Assembly (NCBI RefSeq): GCF_028502605.1
Contig: NC_079235.1
Span: 3,596,001 to 3,660,000, forward strand
DNA length: 64,000 nt
DNA from: Trichoderma breve
Lineage: Eukaryota > Ascomycota > Sordariomycetes > Hypocreales > Hypocreaceae
Reading direction: 5' to 3'
Part shown: positions 15,483-25,900 of the stretch, piece after piece
How positions within the stretch are numbered: position 1 is the first letter of the stretch
Layout of the letters: each line of letters begins with the position of its first letter
Program-made: the position numbers and the translations under genes
Notes under the pieces: model-generated
Told to the model about the DNA's origin: nothing
Databases searched by the model: none
Seen by the model: only the letters and a program-made list of their open reading frames with translations

Positions 15483-16738
15483 ATGATGGTGAGTTTGGCA
15501 CATCGCCTCCCATAGTTTCTGTTGACTTCTGCTAACATCTTGCAAGTCTGGCTTTGGTGGCTACGATCCCGGAAATCCGGAACACCTCTACAACATGGCA
15601 CGCCATGGCCGACGACCCATAATCCAGCGGTTCGACGAGTATTACAGATGCTACCCCCTCATCATGGCGCCGGGCAGCGAACGGCCAGAGTTGAATTTCG
15701 GTTCCAAGATCATTCTTCCGCCATCAGCCCTGGACAAAGTCTCCAAGCTTCACGTCCAGTGGCCTTTGCTGATGGAAATGATCAACGGCGAAAAAGGCAA
15801 ACACTCGCATGCCGGTGTTTTGGAGTTCATTGCTGAGGAGGGTCGTGCATATATCCCCCAGTGGGTAAGTTGTTGGATGCTCTAGGCCACTGCCTTCTCT
15901 TTGTGTATAGACTAACCATCGACAGATGATGGAGACCCTGGCCTTGGATGTAGGCGATATGATCCAGATTCGAACGACTTCGTTGGAGCTTGCTAGAATG
16001 GTCAAACTGCAGCCACAATCCGTCAACTTCCTCGATATTAGCGACCCTAAGGCAGTTTTGGAAAAAGCATTCAGAAATTTTGCAACCCTTACAAAAGGCG
16101 ATATTTTCAACTTTGAGTACAATGACGAGGTCTACCGAGTTGCGGTCCTAGACGTCAAACCGGAGACGGACAAGATGGGTGTTAGCATGATTGAAACTGA
16201 TGTCTCGGTCGAGTTTGCGGCACCTGTTGGATACGTTGAACCTGAGAGGAAGAGCGGAACCAGTACACCAAGGAGTACCATGGGTGGCGTGCCTGCTGGT
16301 GGTGTTTTGCACAGTCAGGGGACCATGGCTCAGGCCATCAACTACAACTCTATTGCTCCATCAGTCACCAGCGTGCCGACCAATTTCCTTGGAGAAGGCC
16401 AGCGATTGGCCAAGAAGGGAAGCAAGACTGCAACGCCGAAACCTGCAACGCCAGTACCGGTCGACACAACCGCGGCCCCTAGACGACGAGACGGCGCTCC
16501 CGTACCCCTTCGTCTTCCTCCCAACAAACTTTTCTTTGGTTACGAACTGAAGCCACTGAAGACGGATGCTGAGAAGGGGCAGGATAAGGAAAACTCCTCC
16601 AAGCCCCATTTTGCTGGTCAAGGACAGAGTCTGCGTGGAACTACCAAGAGAAAGGGAGATGCTGACGACAAGTCGAAAGCCCCAGACAAGAAGGGACCAA
16701 ATGATGGAAACAGGCTAGATGGCCGGCGACCACGATGA
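15483..16738 (+). CDS. ufd1: Ubiquitin fusion degradation protein Ufd1
   Basis: Exons 15483..15488, 15547..15864 and 15926..16738 give 378 residues. Exon 1 is only ATGATG, followed by a GTGAGT donor; translation then enters SGFGGYDPGNPEHL. Family knowledge: Ufd1 pairs with Npl4 as a Cdc48/p97 cofactor that brings ubiquitylated substrates to the unfoldase in ER-associated degradation. Visible features: the N-terminal Ufd1 double-psi/beta-barrel fold (RCYPLIMAPGSERPELNFGS, LPPSALDKVSKLHV, WMMETLALDVGDMIQI) to about residue 220, then a low-complexity linker with TP and basic repeats, and a C-terminal Cdc48/Npl4-binding tail with the LPPNKLFFGYELKPL block. The protein looks intact and of typical fungal length. 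Confidence 0.95.
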
Positions 16739-17242
16739 AGGCGCTTCATTGTTGATACTTTTACACTTGCAATGTGGCGTTTGGGGCTGGGAAATTGTGA
16801 CATAGGATGGTTTGATGAATCGCAGCATAGAAGTCATAGCTCTATTTTTCGCAAATGTGTACCATGATTAAATCTATAATTCAGTTCAATGTAGGAAATC
16901 GTTCGCCTCCAATTAGACCCTGTCAAAAACATGGACGACTCCATATGCATATAGCTACACCAGGCAAGACTTTGGGCTGCCATTTGTTGAGCCAATTCAT
17001 ACGAAGAGTGATCACCAGAGGAGTAGATTCGTCAAATGCTTTCAACGATTCAAATTTCAGAACTACTAAGCTTAAAGCAGGCTCCCTGCAGTCTCATCCA
17101 GATCTTCAGCCGGCGTATGATGTCCGTTAAATAACCGCCCTCTTGCGAAATATCTCAAACTAAATAGCACCCATGATGAACCATATTCTCGACCCCATCG
17201 CGAGGGATATCCACCGAGTAGAATAAGCAAAATCAAGAAGTA
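16739..17242. other. Intergenic, convergent 3' flanks of ufd1 and the first SANT-like gene
   Basis: 504 bp between a plus-strand and a minus-strand stop codon. AT-rich, without coding potential. It forms the left border of the SANT-like gene array. Confidence 0.6.
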
Positions 17243-17950
17243 TCAAGCCTTGGTGTCTGAGCCCTCGGCCTTGAATTTCTCTTCGCTCTCGTCGTCGCCG
17301 CTGAGAAAAATTCGGTCAGCTGAACTGTTTGAAGGCGTCTTTTTTGAAGAGGGAGGGAGAGGGAGGAACTTGGAACTATCTGCATATGTAGGAAATGGGT
17401 AGATAGATTTCACATACCTCTGGGAATCAGGCTCTTCCTTCTTCAAAGTGGCGGTTTTGTCTTCCTTCTTGGCCTTCTTGCTTGGAGTGGCCTCGAGATC
17501 GTCGTCTTCTTGATCTTCGGTGTCCTGGCCCTTGGCGACCTTCTTGGTTCGCTTCTTGGAAGGGGTGGCAGACTTGCGAGGGGTCTTGGGCTTGGTGGCG
17601 CTGGCAGGAGGAGTTGCGGTGGTGTCGCCTTCGGGGTGGCGAGCGCGGAACTCCTTCAAGATGGTCTTACTGAAGTGCTGGCTGTGTTGTTGAAGGATAT
17701 CTTTGTTAGCCTTTAGTGCTCAAAACGAGGGAGTGTAGGAACAAGGTTGGATATTGGGAGAAAATCTGAGGGGGAGTAGTCAGACTTACGACATTGCGTC
17801 CTTGGTAAAGGTGTGACCAAGACTGGTCATGATCTCCTCGACGCGAGGCCAGTTGTAGCTCTTTTTGGCGCCATCTTGGTTTGCATAAATGATGGCGACG
17901 CAGAGGTCACGCTCGGCAGAGTCATCCCACTTCTTTTCCGCAGGGGCCAT
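17243..17950 (-). CDS. Array member A: small SANT/Myb-like protein with TPRK-rich linker
   Basis: Exons 17790..17950, 17418..17681 and 17243..17300 (junctions phase 2 and phase 2) encode 160 residues. Residues 8-66 form a helix-rich Myb/SANT-like segment with tryptophans at both ends (KKWDDSAERDLCVAI, YNWPRVEEIMTSLGHTF) ending in DAMSQHFSKTILKEF. The middle is Lys/Thr-Pro rich (KTPRKSATPSKKRTKK), with a Leu-Lys-Lys-Glu SUMO-like motif, and the tail is acidic (SGDDESEEKFKAEG). The second intron (17301..17417) is 117 bp, a multiple of three without an in-frame stop, so retention would insert 39 residues. Probably nuclear, judging from composition. I recognise no characterised orthologue; the Myb/SANT call is by eye. 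Confidence 0.8.
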
Positions 17951-19114
17951 GATGGATGGATATGAGTTGTGATGTAGGGAGAAGTAGTAGAGTTGCTTAG
18001 TGGGTGGTTGGGTCTGGTACGAGTTGCAAAGAAGGCAAAGTATTGCTGCTTTGGATTCTGATGTGAAGTGAGGATGGGGGGAAGAAGAGGAGAGGTTGAG
18101 TGGAAGAGGGCTCGAGCCTACGGGATATAAGTAGGTGGTCGAGCTTGGGCAGCAGAAAAGCAGGGCGGTGTAAATTGTATTGCTCAAGACTTGTAAACTA
18201 TGTTCTCTGGTGCACAGAATCGTGATATCTCTCTTTTTGTTCACTTTGATGTCAACTGATAGTTTCTTGCTTATAGTCCCTTCAAATTATGTGTGCTCAT
18301 GCAGTGACTACGCCTAATTTTTCATCTAGTGATGCTTTAATAATGTATATGTGAGCCAACGTTGAGCTATACATGAGAATGGTGAATGCTTCCTTGGTAG
18401 CAGACGCATAGTATAGGTCAGAGTATGTTGATTCACTTTTGACAGCAAGTAGGCCGTACTACTCGCAATTCCTCGTAATAGACCATCCTTATATACTGCG
18501 TACCGATAGGAACATTGAAGAGTTTATTAGCTAGAAGTTTGGTGACTTGTGCCTGCAGGTGGTAATCCGTTCAGGATACTGCGTCCCCAACATGAAGCGT
18601 TCTGTGTTCATAGTGCCGTAAAGCGTAGATGTCTGTGGGTGTTGGCTATCAATCACTCTAATCTCATGGTAGAATGTATGATTGACTAGTACGCTGGATG
18701 GCTGCAAGCATGTAGGATAGTTGCGCCCCAGATCATTATTCAATAGATATCTCATATCAAAGTAGGCATGTTTAATACGTAGAATGCCGTTGATGGGAAG
18801 CTCCTGCAACTAAGCAGACAGCCATCTTGTGATCAGAGAGCCCATGCACACCCTGAAAGATACAGGCCACTAGTTACGAACTCAGAGAGAAATGTAGTCA
18901 AAGATCAGATTCTTGCGTTGCAGATATTTCCTGTCTAAAGAAGACGGTATATGCTTGCTTAAATGCCCATATTTTGTCCCCCGATGTAAATGCCACTCAA
19001 CCAGCTAACCCTTTCTCCAATCCTTATCCCATAACCTGCAGGGCGTCCACTAGTTTGAACCGGTATATCAAATCCCAAAAGAGTGGCATCCATCTGAATA
19101 GCTTTCAAACAAGC
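17951..19114. other. Promoter of member A and intergenic DNA
   Basis: Nearly 1.2 kb between member A and the 3' end of member B. A TATA-like stretch (ATATAA read on the plus strand) lies at 18125-18130, about 175 bp upstream of the member A start, in the same relative place as in its neighbours. The rest (about 18250-19100) is AT-rich; one 92-codon open frame on the minus strand (18531-18809) has no recognisable content. Confidence 0.5.
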
Positions 19115-19738
19115 TTAATAGTCGTCCTCGAGCTTGGGCTCGTCGTCCATCTCATCGTCCATAGTCCTATACATAGAAGTGACATTAGTGACATTCCATT
19201 TGTATTATGAAGCAGAACAAGAAGCTTTGAAAACTTACGAAGCAACAGACTTGGCGCGCTTACGAGGGCGGATGGAGGGACTACGCATTTCTTCGTCCTC
19301 AATGGCCTCCTCCAACTTGAGACTCATATCATCGTCCTCATCAATCATCTCCTTCTTGGGAGTGCGGCGCTTGCGAGGAGTTGCCGACTTGCGAGGAGTA
19401 GGAGTCTTGGCGCTTCCAGCACCAGAGTCCGTTGGGCCACCGAGAACAGTTGTATCGCGGTTCTTGCGCAATTTCTGAACATGCTGACTAGAAACACAAG
19501 GTGGGTTAGTACGAGGAGGTATTGAAGAACTGAAAAGAGAAACTGTGTACTTGATTGCGTCGTAGCTGTAGGAATAGCCCCGAGCCTGCATCTTTGCGGT
19601 GACCTCAGTCAAGAAGGCCTTGCCACCCTTGACTTCATCAATGACGCACAAGAGGAGGGCTTCATGCGCAGCGGCATCCCAGCCACGAGTAGGCTTGTTA
19701 CCAGTGGTTGAAGCGTTGGCAGACTTTGTGGCTCCCAT
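19115..19738 (-). CDS. Array member B: small SANT/Myb-like protein with TPRK-rich linker
   Basis: Exons 19551..19738, 19239..19487 and 19115..19166, both junctions in phase 2, encode 162 residues. This is the same structure as member A. The SANT-like segment spans about residues 18-73 (RGWDAAAHEALLLCVID, MQARGYSYSYDAI) and ends across the intron in NQHVQKLRKNR. The linker (TPTPRKSATPRKRRTPKK) shares the eight-residue block TPRKSATP with member A, supporting duplication. A basic patch (IRPRKRAKSVAS) is followed by an acidic tail (TMDDEMDDEPKLEDDY). Its exons 2-3 are the nearest downstream acceptors for two orphan first exons upstream at 20.0-20.8 kb. Function unknown; likely nuclear and DNA- or chromatin-associated by composition. 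Confidence 0.82.
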
Positions 19739-19899
19739 GATGATTGCAAAATAAAATGATCAAGTGGTACGAACTTGTGAAAGAGAATGGAGAGTGATGA
19801 GAAGTGAATGGACTTGGGGTGCGAGAGTTGGGATACAGGTTTGTTGAAGTAGGGTGAAATGAAGAGATGCAAGAATGTAAACAGAAAACAGCGAGCAAG

Positions 19900-19907
19900 A
19901 ATATATA
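19900..19907 (-). promoter_or_regulatory. TATA-like element of member B
   Basis: The coding strand reads CTATATATTC about 165 bp upstream of the ATG, within a pyrimidine-rich stretch. Comparable TATA-like sequences lie about 145-245 bp upstream of several other array starts. Confidence 0.45.
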
Positions 19908-20040
19908 GGTGGTAGTAGATTATTCTGCCGGTTTTTGGCTCTCCGCCAACTGGCAGTGAAGTGAAGTGAAGTGCAAGCGCATGGGGAATTCAATGTGGTC
20001 TCGGTACTAAAGAGTACAGAGGCAAATAATTCTGGCATAC

Positions 20041-20198
20041 CGAAGTGCACTTTCAGAAAAGGTGTAGCCCATCTCCTTGAGATCATTCATCACCTTTGCC
20101 CAATCCTCAGTAGATAGGGTCAAGTTGTAGAACACGGATACGAGGATATCCTCGTGAACCTGGGGGGTCCACTTCATCAACTGGCGAGAAGAAGCCAT
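20041..20198 (-). CDS. Array unit C: orphan SANT-like first exon
   Basis: A 158-nt exon (52 codons plus two bases, phase 2) from ATG 20198: MASSRQLMKWTPQVHEDILV, then EDWAKVMNDLKEMGYTF and ESAL. It aligns with the first exons of A, B, D and E and ends at the same point before a CG/GTATGC donor. No matching second exon (Gln-His motif and basic linker) exists before member B starts. Read unspliced it stops at 20007 after 63 residues; an AG 33 nt after the donor is too close for an intron. Spliced to member B's exon 2 (acceptor at 19488) it would be in frame and give ...SALRQHVQKLRKNR. So it is either a truncated copy or an alternative first exon of member B. Confidence 0.6.
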
Positions 20199-20597
20199 TC
20201 TTGGTGCTGCGGATGATGTTCGTGGAGAATTATGGATGGTGTTGAAAGGGAAAAGAAAGGTTGTAAGAGGTAAAGAATTTCGTAGAAGGTTGTGAGAGGA
20301 AGATAACGGCGGTAGATGGATAGCGAAAGTGGTGAATAGAGTTGGTAAAGATGAGGAAACTGGCGAAAGTGGAAAAGGTATAAAAGGTAGCAGAGATAGA
20401 AGGAAATAACAAGGCTTGCAAAAAGTGAATGAATTTTGAAGATGCGATTGAAGCTTGTAGAAAGGAAGGGGGTGTATAAGCAGTGTCTCCAGATATACAG
20501 CCTTGATCAAGACTGCCGAGCAGATCAAAGGAGACCATTGAAGGGGACGGACGACTATATCTAGGAGTAGCAAGGATCATAAGAAACCTAATCTTAC

Positions 20598-20815
20598 CGT
20601 ATGGCACTCCACGAGGTTACATGGCCCTGGGCGGTCATAAAGGCGACGACCGCTTCATTGGTCTGCGTATTAAAGTTGCCCGCCTGATTGCCCACCTGAT
20701 AAAAGGCGACGAGAAGATCGTTGAGCAACGCAATATTATCCCAAGTCCCAGCAGGCTTGGAAGAAGAGCCCGTGCCCGAGTCTGGGGTAGTTGCAGAAGC
20801 AGCTTCGGGAGCCAT
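20598..20815 (-). CDS. Array unit D: orphan SANT-like first exon
   Basis: A 218-nt exon (72 codons plus two bases, phase 2) from ATG 20815. A Ser/Ala-rich start (MAPEAASATTPDSGTG) is followed by GTWDNIALLNDLLVAFYQV and MTAQGHVTSWSAI. The CG/GTAAGA donor sits at the conserved position; unspliced, translation stops at the TAA inside the donor (73 residues). The 400 bp downstream have no Gln-His/basic exon in frame, only the CT-rich leader of unit C. In-frame splicing to member B's exon 2 would need an intron of about 1.1 kb, long for this window. It is a truncated copy or an alternative first exon. A TATA-like TATAAG lies at 20959-20964 on the coding strand, so it seems to have its own promoter. 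Confidence 0.58.
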
Positions 20816-20958
20816 GGTGCGTTCTTATCGGGCTGGCAATCGTACTTGTTTCTTTTCGGGGTTGGCAATCCAACTCGTTGCTTTTCGGGGCTGGTTTTCG
20901 AGGTTGGAGGTGGTAGGTTGAGCGAGAGGAGGCGATGTTTGCCGGCTGCCTGATGCAA

Positions 20959-20964
20959 CTTATA
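20959..20964 (-). promoter_or_regulatory. TATA-like element of unit D
   Basis: TATAAG on the coding strand, about 145 bp upstream of ATG 20815. It suggests transcription starts separately for this unit. Confidence 0.4.
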
Positions 20965-21644
20965 TGGCGGTTGGAAACTGGCCGACGATGGGGAATCGGA
21001 GGGCGGTGAATTGGCTTCAATGGAAGCTCACATTATGCTCGCACCCAATACATGATGCACTTATTTGGAGGCGGCTATCCAGCATTACATGTCTATTAGC
21101 ACAAAGTCATGCGATTTCACAACTCTTTCGTTTCTCTACAAGCATATTTTGTATTTGCTGAGGCGCCGAATGTACGACGAGATTCTGGATAGTCATTGCA
21201 ATCTATTAGTGTTATATCTAAGGTGTAAACCAACTGGCATAAGGGGATGAGACTTTGAGCTCCAAGTCCCCAAACATTCCTTAAACACCCGACCCAATCA
21301 TTATATATCCATCTACATCCCCAATTGCTTACCGTTCCACTCCTCATACCACTTCAATTATGTCTCTACCTAGAGATAAAGTTATAGTCCCAATGAGTCA
21401 ACTCCGCAAGAAAACGCTAATACACCTGCCAAAGGGGAAAAGTAGACAAAGGGGAACAGAGACATTCAACCAACCCGCTAAACACGCCCAAATATAGCAA
21501 ATATGCTACCTCTTCCAAATGAAATAATCATTCCATTACACAGATACTCCATTTAACGTCCAGTTTCAGATCTGACCATCTTGGAACCCAAAGCTACCGC
21601 GATCTGTTAGTATTGGCCGCAATCGTTGAAAGCACTCGTATGAC
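20965..21644. other. Intergenic between unit D and member E
   Basis: About 680 bp, AT-rich, separating the unit D promoter from the 3' end of member E. The last part may include a 10-nt terminal exon of member E (21594..21603) if the GTAAGT overlapping its stop is used as a donor. Nothing else is seen. Confidence 0.45.
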
Positions 21645-22934
21645 TTACTTTGAGGGATACGGATCTGTGCCGTCCGCGCCGTTGTGAGCGGCCAGCGCCA
21701 GCACAGCTTCGTCATCGAGAGCTGAATCTTGGCCGAGGTCGTGGGGGTCTAACCTTTGTCGCTTGGAAGGATGTTCATCTGTATCTTCTTCTTCTTCTTC
21801 CTCATCATCACCACTTTGCACAGCATCCAGTTGGAGCTGTTCTTGAGAGGTTGTCGACCCGGGTTCCGATCCAATCAGATGGTTAGAAGCGATATCATTC
21901 GGTGTCTGGGCAGAGACAGAGATGCCATCAGCATCATGCATCTCTGTTTTGAGCTGCGGCTGGAGCTGTGATTGGTGCTGCTGCATTTGTTGTTGGAAGT
22001 GGTGTTGTTGTTGCTGTTGAAATTGGTGCTGGTGTTGAGGCTGAAGTTGTTGAGCTTGAAGTTGCTGAAGTTGCTGTTGCTGAAGCTGCTGTTGTTGCTG
22101 AAGCGGCACAGCAGAAGCAGTCATAACCTGGCCGTGGCCTGGCATAGGACTGGATACGACAGCTCCGGGAAGCACCGTCGGGACAGCAGTAGAAACCGTA
22201 GAAACCGTAGAAACCGTGGTAGGTACGCCAGCAGCAAGACCAGTTGGAGAGTTATCAGCGGTATTTGCGTCAGGCTGATCGGACTCCTGGGCCTGTGACT
22301 TTCTGGGGCGTCCCCGGCCAGGCCCTGGTCTTCTAGTGATGGGATTCAAGGTTGGGTCAGCTCTTCTAGCACTTTCAGAGTGACTTCCATCCACTTCGGC
22401 CTTGTTTTGTGCTCTCCTGAGACCCTGAAAGTGTTGCCTGCGATCTTGTCAGCAAAGGGTAGATCAAGTAGAACAGAAGTAGCGTGAAGACGGAGTGTGG
22501 ATGAAGGGTATGTATATTATAGATATGTATATGTATCAGTGTAATTGGCAGAGCCTAGTGTAAGCGGGAATGGTGATGCTCAGATGTCGAGGCACGATCG
22601 ACAGCATGCCGGCATAACAGTTGGATGCGCATCTAGAGATGAGTGCATAGCCAACCGATGATGATCTTTGCACGTGATGTGCTCATTTCCATCCAGTCAA
22701 AGCCCAGATACTCGCGATAAGAAATTGAAACAGAAAAAAAAGGCACGATGCGAAAATGATGACAAGTATAAGAGACACCTACCGGCATCCTTCATTGGTG
22801 AAGCCATAGCCGAGGCCGCGCATATGATTGCCGATGGTTGTCCATTCTGCGCCACTGATAACGCCTATGTTCTTGACGGACAAGATGGTGAAGAACAGAT
22901 CTTTATCTGCCCTGTCATTCCAGTTCTTGTTCAT
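21645..22934 (-). CDS. Array member E: SANT-like protein with AT-hook and polyglutamine
   Basis: Exons 22783..22934 and 21645..22437, phase 2 junction, encode 314 residues. The SANT-like segment (KNWNDRADKDLFFTIL, GAEWTTIGNHMRGLGYGFT) ends across the intron in CRQHFQGLRRAQNK, exactly as in A and B. Then come an AT-hook-like motif (RPGPGRGRPRKSQ), three TVS repeats, a Gln/His/Leu-rich tract (about residues 150-205) and an acidic stretch (DDEEEEEDTDEHPSKRQRL). This suggests a nuclear, AT-rich-DNA-binding, possibly transcription-related protein. The intron is 345 bp, much longer than in A and B. The stop overlaps a GTAAGT; splicing there to an AG at 21604-21605 would replace the end by Lys-Ser-Arg. 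The start at 22934 is the Met nearest the conserved Trp; another in-frame Met lies upstream at 23006. Confidence 0.75.
21955..22110 (-). repeat. CAG/CAA-type polyglutamine tract in member E
   Basis: The coding strand is a run of CAG, CAA, CAC and CTG codons for a Gln-rich tract broken by Leu and His. Such tracts are length-variable by slippage and common in fungal regulators. The antisense strand is open as poly-Leu, which is an artefact. Confidence 0.85.
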
Positions 22935-25900
22935 ACCTACTATTGAAGTAATACGATGAATATGAAATAAACCGAAAGAAAGCAGCCAAATGGCAAACAA
23001 TAACACAAGCTTGAGCCAGGAAGGCGGTGGGTCGATGAGCCTCTAGGCCGGATTGTCTTGGTGACCTGCGGTGAGATAGAAGCTGTTAAGAGCAGAGGGC
23101 AATCAATGGCAAAATTGGTAGTGGAAGAATGGGGTACGGAGGTATAGCAGAGAAGGATGTTGGGGAGCCGTGGAGTAAAGGGGCCCGTGCTTAGAGGCGA
23201 CAGGATAGCCGGATTGCGGATCAACAGTTAATCCGGGCGATTGGAGCTGGGTCGGAGCTGAGCTGGAGGTGTCGGGCATGTTGTGCCATGGCGCTGAAAC
23301 ACGAGCAATGCGACGGTGGTGCAGATGCAAGTTAGGAATTTCCCTTTGAACAGCGTCTACGAAACAGTTTCTAGCTTGTCTACCGTAATTACAAGCTCTA
23401 GCGAGGCCTGAGAGCGGATTGTATCCATCTTGGAGACAACGATGCTGGGACTTAGCCGACATTGACACGGGGTTTACCCGTCAAAGTTTCATTTTAGCGG
23501 GGAACGAGAAACAGCTGAGGTACGTACAGTTTAGCATATGGTTCAAGCTGGACAATCAGCAATCGAACGATACGAAAGCGTCGGACGAAAAGTGGTGGCT
23601 CGCCATTGATGCAATTGGCCACGACGCAATGATGGAAACGGGGGAATGAGTCAAAGTCGGAGCGACATTACTAATTCGCTCCAGATAGACTAGATCTGCA
23701 CTTGATGGGGAGCTGCTGCAACAGCCTTCTGCTTCGAGTAGGGCTGGTTTGCGCTTGGTGCATGGCTCGTACATACGAGGACCTCAGATGCCTTGGAATT
23801 ACAGAGTATGGGGTACAAGGTGGGTATTCTGGGCTATTACTTGGACAAGTTTGAGGGATGAGTAAGAATGGACAAGGGGAAGATGCAGCAACAAGTTGAG
23901 ACGGACAAGGCAGTACCTCTGTACCTGAACTGCACAAGTACTCCGTGCTGGGTTGAATACTGGAAGCGGGCATCGGGACTTTGTAGCTGAAATCTAGATG
24001 TAATCCCGACGTGACCCCGGCAGCAGCCCGTGTCTCCCTCCCTTCTCAATCTCAGCCAAGCCAGCAAAAAGCAAAGGCCAATATGATAAAAGCCAAGGGA
24101 AAGCCTCAAAAAGCCCATCACGGCATCCGGACCAATAGATACGAGTACGTCATCATCCCTGGTTGGTCAGCCGCCCCTCTCGCCTCTGGTTGGTCAAGAC
24201 TGGTCACTCTTGGTCAGTGAAATGTGGAGCGGGTCTCACGTGCTTTCGCGGAAACCTGGCGACTCTCCTGGTGGCTCAGCGTCGTCGCATCCCCAAAAAT
24301 TCGCGCCCCATCGCGTCTCCCCGACGCACCTCATCCGAATCCCCTCCACGACGCCCGCGACCACTGCGACACCCGGATGCGACCATGGACACTTTTGAAA
24401 CCGGTTTCAATGAGTTTTAAATGTCGTGATTTGTTATGAAGCAAATTTTCCGCGTTTCTTCTTGTCCTCTGGTTGTGAAATTGAGTCGCGATAAAAAACA
24501 CAGTCGCTTTGGTTGCCAGAGCGCAAAAGTTCGCCCCTCTCTGCATGACACCCGCTAGCTCCGAGCAAGCACAAGGGCGGCCAGAAGAAAATGATCGGTG
24601 AGGATGGGAATGGGCTGCTCGTCGTATTTCACTACACACACGGCCATCTCGATTGAGGCAAAGGGAGCGAGCGAGCGAGAGGGTTGATGCAAGCAACCTG
24701 TAGAGCAAGTCCGTACTCGTAGATGCAGAATTGAACAATTGCATCACCATATCCCAAGGCAGCAGAAAGGTCTATCATGTCGCATATCAATCACTTAAAA
24801 AGCAAGGGGCCCTTTCTCTGCTCTTCTGAGATTTACATGCAGTCTTACAAGGGATTAAATGGCTTTGAGAACCATTGCTTGGTTGGGTCGCCGAAAGAAG
24901 CTTCTTCTATCGCAACGCCCCTCCTGAGCAATTTTGCCAGGCTACGCATTAGTGTTTGCCTCTTCGCAGTGGGAATTAGATGAGTCACACGGGGTTTCAG
25001 TCTCTCATGCCGGAAGAGGGATCCCTGTTTCCTTTCTATTTGACTTTTCTTTTTCCTATGAGTTGTCTGTGATTTGCTTGGCCGTTCGAGTTTGCTTTTT
25101 CCTTGGGTTGTAGCGATTGGAATTTGGCGGGATGGCCACTCGGTAATACTTTGTACCTACAAGGGTTTGTGGTGGCAATTCCCATCTGATCCACGCAGTT
25201 GCATACAATAAAGTTTATCCGACAGACAAAAATGAATTAAGAAGAATCAATTCATATAGACTCATTTTCTTCTTCTTCTTCCTTTTATTTGACTTTGGAT
25301 GCAAGAACCATTCATTGTTCAATGTGATGCACATCAACCCCGACTTTAGCGGTGGCTTACAGGGAGCCACACCCACTAACAGCGGCCTCTCAGCACACCC
25401 CTCAATCCCTGTTAGCGGGCGACGTCCACTTTAGGCGCTGCAGCCCCCGTCAAACCCACTGTGCTCCATCGCTATCCCTCGAGCCGGAACGGCGCCAGAT
25501 CCAGGCAACAACAGGCCCTAGGCCAGATGATATCTGGTTTGGTCTTAGACAACGCTCGGGGGGCGTCCATTCGGCATGCGGATTTCTCAGCCCGGTGGGA
25601 AGTTGGGGGAGGAAAAGGAAAGCAAAAAATGAACGAATGTAACACAGATGGACGGGGCCCGCTTGGTTCCTGGATCCTTGCAGGAGTGAGTCTATCGTGC
25701 TTGTGCCGCTAAACTGCCAGGCTGAGGCCGTTCATAAGAGAGGCCTTGCCTCCTCCTTGTTCCTGATCTCTTCCTCTCTCCTCTCTTTTCAAGATTTAGT
25801 CATCTGTGAGAGTGAGGTCGAAGCCTTGTTATTCTTCTGTTCACTTTTTCTTCCTGCCTGAGGAACTATACGAAGAAAAAGGTCCAGCCCAAGCCTCACT

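Noticed and set aside
18531..18809. 92-codon minus-strand frame between array members A and B
   Set aside because: Lacks the SANT-like signature, basic linker and phase-2 donor; AT-rich without coding character, though a small orphan gene cannot be fully excluded.
20007..20040. A 33-nt intron after unit C joining it to a local downstream frame (to 19760)
   Set aside because: Too short for a fungal spliceosomal intron, and the resulting frame lacks the Gln-His motif and runs into the member B promoter.
20230..20607. Minus-strand frame of 125 codons after unit D as a possible second exon
   Set aside because: Ser/Phe/Thr-rich translation of a CT-rich leader, without the basic linker; it overlaps the unit C promoter.
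21972..22298. Leu-rich plus-strand frame that could look like a membrane protein
   Set aside because: It is the reverse complement of the CAG/CAA polyglutamine tract of member E.
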